The position numbers and the translations under genes were made by a program. The notes under the pieces were generated by a model. It saw only the letters and a list, made by a program, of their open reading frames with translations, did no database searches and was not told where the DNA came from. Below are positions 60,101 to 64,000 of a stretch of 64,000 nucleotides of DNA, one piece after another. The first letter of the stretch is position 1. Every line of letters begins with the position of its first letter. This DNA is from Crossaster papposus. Its lineage: Eukaryota > Echinodermata > Asteroidea > Velatida > Solasteridae. The stretch is from contig JBAIAA010000699.1 of assembly GCA_037893245.1 (NCBI GenBank), positions 62,001 to 126,000 of the forward strand. Reading direction: 5' to 3'.

Positions 60101-61149
60101 CATGAATACTAGTCTGATTTCCTGACTTGACAATTTCCAAGACAATTTGTTTGAAGTAGGATCAGGGGACCAGACTACAAGAACAGCTTTTTTGTTTTTC
60201 TTGGTTTTTCTAGCATCTCTAAACATAAATTAAAAAAATTAGTGGAACATTATTTGTTATAAAATACTACCCCCCCCCCCCCCCCATTTCTGGAAATGCT
60301 GTGTAAAATATAGGAGTGTTTGGGGTAAACGCAATTTGAATATAATTTCCAATGAAATTTTGTATTTCTTTCCTTGATGGAATTACATACTATTGCATAA
60401 TAAATTCTATTAATAATTGTTATTGTTGTTTCTAATGCAAATTTGAAAATTACAGCAAATTATGTTGTATCACAAGAAAATAACCGTTTCAATCCTAACT
60501 CCCAAAGGGCCCCGGGGGTGTGCAAAATCATGGGAATTGTCAAATATAGGATTGTTGGGTTAAAGGTAGGATACACCATTTGCAAATATCGAAAAAAATT
60601 ACTACCAAATCATTAAGAAATATCTTACTCATCTGAACGTAAATAATGATTCTAGGCATTCAGCAAAATGATTGCGATATATATCTTGTGATTATTCTGA
60701 AAAAAAAAAAAATTATAAAGAAAAATTCGCGAAAATTTTTCGGCATCCATGATTGTAAAAATTCGGACAGGTCAGTTAAACGATATTTACTATGAAATAC
60801 AACCCCTAAAATCTACCTATTCATGATAATTCAAGCAATTACCAATGGTGTATACTACTTTTAAATGCAATATAAATATATTCAAAATTTTCAATGAAAG
60901 TATGTAAATATCTTTCCCTGATGTGATTACATAATATTGCATAATATATCCATTAATAATTGTTATTGTTTTTTTCAATGCAATTTTTTGTAGAAAATTG
61001 GGCAGTAGTAACAGCATAAATGGAGAGAGTCCCAACAAACCACACACCAGTATAAGAGCCACGCTGCAGCAGCGCCATCTATGGATCAGGGTTGCACTGT
61101 TTGAGAAACAACTATCCAAGATCATTGAGTTTATTAATCAGGAGAGCAG
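54166..61149 (+). CDS. SGSM1: SGSM1/2-type RUN- and TBC-domain protein, first five exons (continues beyond window)
   Basis: Small G-protein signalling modulator: N-terminal RUN domain and, in the full protein, a C-terminal TBC Rab-GAP domain. Coding exons here: 54166-54190, 54306-54349, 54802-54877, 55730-55901, 60994-61149, in phase, 157 codons plus two bases. Diagnostic segments: '[20 protein letters not shown]' with following HEDSG (residues about 18-42), '[13 protein letters not shown]', 'VGHKVQEIE' and '[18 protein letters not shown]', all matching the SGSM1/SGSM2 N-terminus. The next exon expected (Ser-Lys-Tyr-Tyr-Glu region) was not found by 64000, so the fifth intron exceeds 2.8 kb. 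The ATG (caagATGG) is in good context. SGSM1 versus SGSM2 cannot be decided. Confidence 0.9.
55040..55308. mobile_element. MITE family C copy 6
   Basis: Head-to-tail neighbour of copy 7; they share the junction GCTCCTGGGGCC. SGSM intron 3. Confidence 0.85.
55307..55554. mobile_element. MITE family C copy 7
   Basis: Begins CTGGGGCCAATTTCATAAAA and ends GAAATTGGCCCCTGG. Its terminal bases are altered to ACATG/ACGTTTTATG, different from copy 6. Confidence 0.9.
56164..56503. mobile_element. MITE family B copy 8
   Basis: TTAAAGTTAGGATACACCAT arms with TTAA ends; the GC centre has been deleted. SGSM intron 4. Confidence 0.9.
57991..58030. repeat. Single TGTGACC-type terminus H9
   Basis: TGTGACC plus 21 bases, then AACCTGC, resembling a diverged H-type end. 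No partner end was found. Confidence 0.35.
58323..58440. repeat. Fragment inverted relative to 52070-52190
   Basis: Contains CCAGAGGGTACCGTATTTCG and 'TGGAGACCTTTTCACTTCCA', the reverse complement of the interior of the TA-inserting MITE. Confidence 0.8.
58630..59078. mobile_element. TGTGACC-type MITE H8
   Basis: 449 bp, roughly 95% identical by eye to H5, both ends intact. SGSM intron 4. Confidence 0.95.
59441..59668. mobile_element. MITE family C copy 8
   Basis: Left end CATATTTCACAGAGCTGCTA and right end GGAATTGGTCCCTGG; slightly shortened. Confidence 0.8.
59726..60101. mobile_element. MITE family B copy 9, left terminus degraded
   Basis: Interior and core (TTCGCGATCGCTGTCCGGCG) preserved. 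The right arm ends GCAAATGGTGTATCC without the final TTAA. Confidence 0.8.
60560..60863. mobile_element. MITE family B copy 10
   Basis: TTAA-bounded; about 80 bp of centre missing. It ends 130 bases before SGSM exon 5. Confidence 0.9.
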
Positions 61150-61172
61150 GTAAGCCTTTCAACCTTAAGCCC

Positions 61173-61410
61173 AAGGGCCAATTTCATAGAGCTGCTAAGC
61201 ACAACAATTTCCTTAGCATGAAATTTTGTCCTTGGCAAAAACAAGGTTACAGACCAAATTTTCACGTGATCTTTATTGCTTTTGATTGATAATCAGCTGG
61301 TTGTTTGCTTAGCATGAAAAAAACGTAGAATTGGCTGGTAACCTGTTTTTAATGAGCAAGACTTTTTTGTGCTGAGCAAATATCTGTGATTAGCAGCTCT
61401 ATGAAATTTT
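61173..61410. mobile_element. MITE family C copy 9
   Basis: Starts 24 bases after the SGSM exon 5 donor; AGGGCCAATTTCATAGAGCT at the left, GCAGCTCTATGAAATT at the right. Confidence 0.85.
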
Positions 61411-62000
61411 ACCGAGACGATGGGTACTTTTCCCATTTTAAGTCCAGTGCGGACAGCCTAGGACGTTTTCCTCTCGGTTACTTTTCCCGAGTCCAGTGGT
61501 TACTTTTACCGGCCAACTGCTGCCCGGGAAGACTTCCAAGGGAACTTTTCCCTAGACGATAAGTCTAGTGCGAACAGCGCGAGTCGGTAAAAGCGTCTCA
61601 GGAAAACGTACATCCGGCCCCCTACTGCGATTTCATGCTACACAAGACACCGCGCATGCATTCTTTGCATTGTTTACGTGCGCGCGCTGATGCATGCACA
61701 TCGCATTGTGATCACATTTGCCATAATGACAGCTCGGCTACTTCTCCCGCGGTCTCGGTAAAATTTTCCCGTGTCGAAAGTCCAAGTGCGAACAGTGGTA
61801 ACATTTGACCATTTTTTATTTTACCATCGTCTCAGTAAAACCTTCCCCCCAAAAAGTCAAGTGCGAACACGGCTTAAAACTCTCCCTACTGCCTCTCCTG
61901 GGTATCGGAACCAAATCCGCCAAAATCTATCAGTCGGTAGTCTTTTTTTATACATGGGCTAATGGAACCAATACTGAAGAGTTGGTTGATGTGGATGAAT
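61411..62000. other. SGSM intron 5, inverted 'TTACTTTTCCC' repeats
   Basis: Contains ACCGAGACGATGGGTACTTTTC near 61420 and 'ACCATCGTCTCAGTAAAACC' near 61823, together about 410 bp of likely TIR element (roughly 61409-61845). No gene recognised. Confidence 0.5.
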
Positions 62001-62037
62001 TTAACCAGTTCGCGCCGGGATTATTTTAACATAACTG
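62001..62037. mobile_element. TTAA MITE family A copy 10, left end only
   Basis: TTAACCAGTTCGCGCCGGGA then a break after about 37 bases. Confidence 0.8.
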
Positions 62038-62124
62038 ACCCGTAACCTAGTTTACGCATACCTGCATCCCTAAGTGTTTTCCCTCTGCCCCTCCTCCCCC
62101 AAAAAAAACAACTTTAGTGTTGTT

Positions 62125-62577
62125 AACCCTAACCCCCTAGGCCTTACTTTGGGCTAAAGAACTGCGTACTACAGAATACTACTTAGTATTTTGTAGTATT
62201 GGGTCTCTCCATGACTGATGATTGGGTGTGTACTGACAGAGTACAGATACTGCCAACTACAAAATACTAATAGTGGCAATACAGGTCAGTAATACTTACC
62301 TGGCAACAAATGCAGTAGTCCAACCTTGACCCATTGCTGTGTCCCAAGTGACAATTTTTGCTGTAGAGTTTAGAACACCTTACACAGCATACATGGGCCA
62401 TGCACACTCAGCAAGCAGAGGGACCCAATGCTAAAAAGTACTACGAGTGCAATAAGGGGTGAAGTACCAAATACTAAAAATTATTACAGGCATTGCACAC
62501 AAGTCAGTGAGAGTACTGCATACTACTTTTTACTACTAGTAGTAAAAAGTAGCATTAGGTAGGGTTAGATGTTAAAG
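62125..62577. repeat. Direct duplication, copy 1
   Basis: Near-identical to 63069-63518; starts CCCTAACCCCCTAGGCCTTA and ends GCATTAGGTAGGGTTAG, so each copy has weak inverted AACCCTA ends and may be a MITE rather than a segmental duplication. Confidence 0.9.
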
Positions 62578-63068
62578 GAGAGAGCAGGTGGGTGTTCTAA
62601 CAATTTTATCAGTGCAGGTCCCAGTACGCATAATTACTAGCTGGATAGTGTCTAAGTTTTGGTAAAATAGTTCCAAGGGATTATGGACATAAGGAATATT
62701 ATTATTACCGTACCATGGTTACATGTATATTGTGTGCTTGGATACTGTGATTACATTGGTCGAGAGTGGCCAATTGTACAATGCGTGTTGTAAATATTAT
62801 TTTGTTCACGTTGTTTTACGTCTCATTCAAAACTGAATAATGTTTGTATGTATTGCTGGGACAATACATGTATTTGAAAAACATATTCTTTTGTGGCGAA
62901 ACTTGAAAATAACATTCGAGGTGAAACTTACAAATTCACCTTTGGACTCTGACTTATTATTACCACAAATGAGCACTTAGGGAGACAAATTAGCGTAAGT
63001 TTTTAGGTGATAAGGAGACAGTGACACTTAGGGAGACATTTCAGTGTCTCTCTAAGTGTCTAGCTACC

Positions 63069-63518
63069 TTAACCCTAACCCCCTAGGCCTTACTTTGGGC
63101 TAAAGAACTGCGTACTACATCAGAATACTACTTAGTATTTTGTAGCATTGGGTCTCTCTGTGACTGATGATTGGGTGTGTACTGACAGAGTACAGATACT
63201 GCCAACTACAAAGTACTAATAGTGGCAATACAGGTCAGTAATACTTACATTGTAGCTGGCAAAAAATGCAGTAGTCCAGCCTTGACCCAATGTGTCCCAA
63301 TTTTTGCTGTAGAGTTTAGAACACCTTACACAGCATACATGGGCCATGCACACTCAGCAAGCAGAGGGACACAATGCTAAAAAGTACTACGAGTGCAATA
63401 AGGGGTGAAGTACCAAATACTAAAAATTACTACAGGCATTGCACACAAGTCAGTGAGAGTACTGCATACTACTTTTTACTACTAGTAGTAAAAAGTAGCA
63501 TTAGGTAGGGTTAGGGTT
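63069..63518. repeat. Direct duplication, copy 2
   Basis: Copy of 62125-62577 with small indels (for example an added ATTGTAGCTGG around 63250). The 490 bp between the copies is not duplicated and has no recognised gene. Confidence 0.9.
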
Positions 63519-64000
63519 AAAGAACGATATTTGGGAGTTATTTTTGCTCTAGAACGACAGATTAGGGTCTAAATAGCATAAACTTCGAAGATCTTAGAGA
63601 AAAGGGTTAGGGTAAACAATTTAGGACTGTTTTAAGTTTGTGTACATCCCTAAGGGATTGTCTCCCTAAAGTGTCGCTGGAGGGATTATTTTTTAAAGTT
63701 ATTGTGTCCACCATATGCATCCATGATTCTACGCAATTCAAATACATGTAACAGGAATAAATAAAACAAATTATATTTTTTCTGTTATACTGACATTTAC
63801 TGCTCTCACCTACGTGCAGTATATGAGTAATTGCACTGTACATTGAACCAAGACAGAGATTGTGTGAGTTAAGATTATAATGTCATGTACATGTACATGT
63901 ACCGTATACAATATGGCATACAATATGTAATGGTGCACCATATATCACGTTTATTGCATACATATGTTAAGACTCGATTATAAGTACTCATGTGTGCAGT

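Noticed and set aside
59990-60226. 70-codon minus ORF
   Set aside because: Falls across the right end of MITE family B copy 9 and has no known family.

Overview
This is eukaryotic nuclear DNA: AT-rich, with intron-rich genes, GT-AG splice sites, tRNA-derived SINEs, a non-LTR retrotransposon remnant and very many short non-autonomous DNA transposons (MITEs). Gene content (PPIL2, a class XIX-like myosin, ADAT1, an SGSM RUN/TBC gene, an intronless fatty-acid-binding protein and an SDR oxidoreductase) indicates a metazoan. The repeat style suggests an invertebrate deuterostome, probably an echinoderm, but the species cannot be fixed from the sequence alone.

Layout. (1) 1-5.3 kb: repeat-rich flank with a reverse-transcriptase tail fragment (minus) and an intact single-exon FABP gene (minus, 1845-2261). 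(2) 5374-18862, minus: complete PPIL2, reconstructed here as 18 coding exons and 528 codons, every junction in phase. (3) 18863-19118: a 256-bp divergent interval acting as a likely bidirectional promoter. (4) 19119-36885, plus: complete MYO19-like myosin, reconstructed as 22 coding exons and 1081 codons, with an added N-terminal SH3-like segment, three IQ motifs, a 10-residue repeat block and a C-terminal hydrophobic tail. (5) 38498-46321, minus: complete SDR dehydrogenase, nine exons and 265 codons. (6) 48136-49734, minus: ADAT1 as one uninterrupted exon. (7) 54166 to beyond the window, plus: the first five coding exons of an SGSM1/2-type Rab-GAP (RUN-domain half). (8) 61.4-64 kb: SGSM intron with a roughly 440-bp direct duplication.

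The genes are independent housekeeping-type loci: splicing-linked cyclophilin, organelle motor, oxidoreductase, tRNA editing, small-GTPase signalling and lipid binding. There is no operon or obvious shared pathway; the one regulatory coupling visible is the PPIL2/myosin head-to-head pair.

The most unusual material is in the mobile elements. At least six dissimilar MITE families share one bipartite terminus, TGTGACC, exactly 21 variable bases, then AAGTCGC. A minisatellite in PPIL2 intron 11 is enclosed by inverted repeats and an exact 8-bp target-site duplication, so it is an hAT-like element whose interior became a 12-bp array. Two TTAA-flanked families (about ten copies each), palindromic nested elements, and a MITE beginning at position +6 of a splice donor are also present. 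All repeat families were found by eye, so copy counts are minimum estimates.
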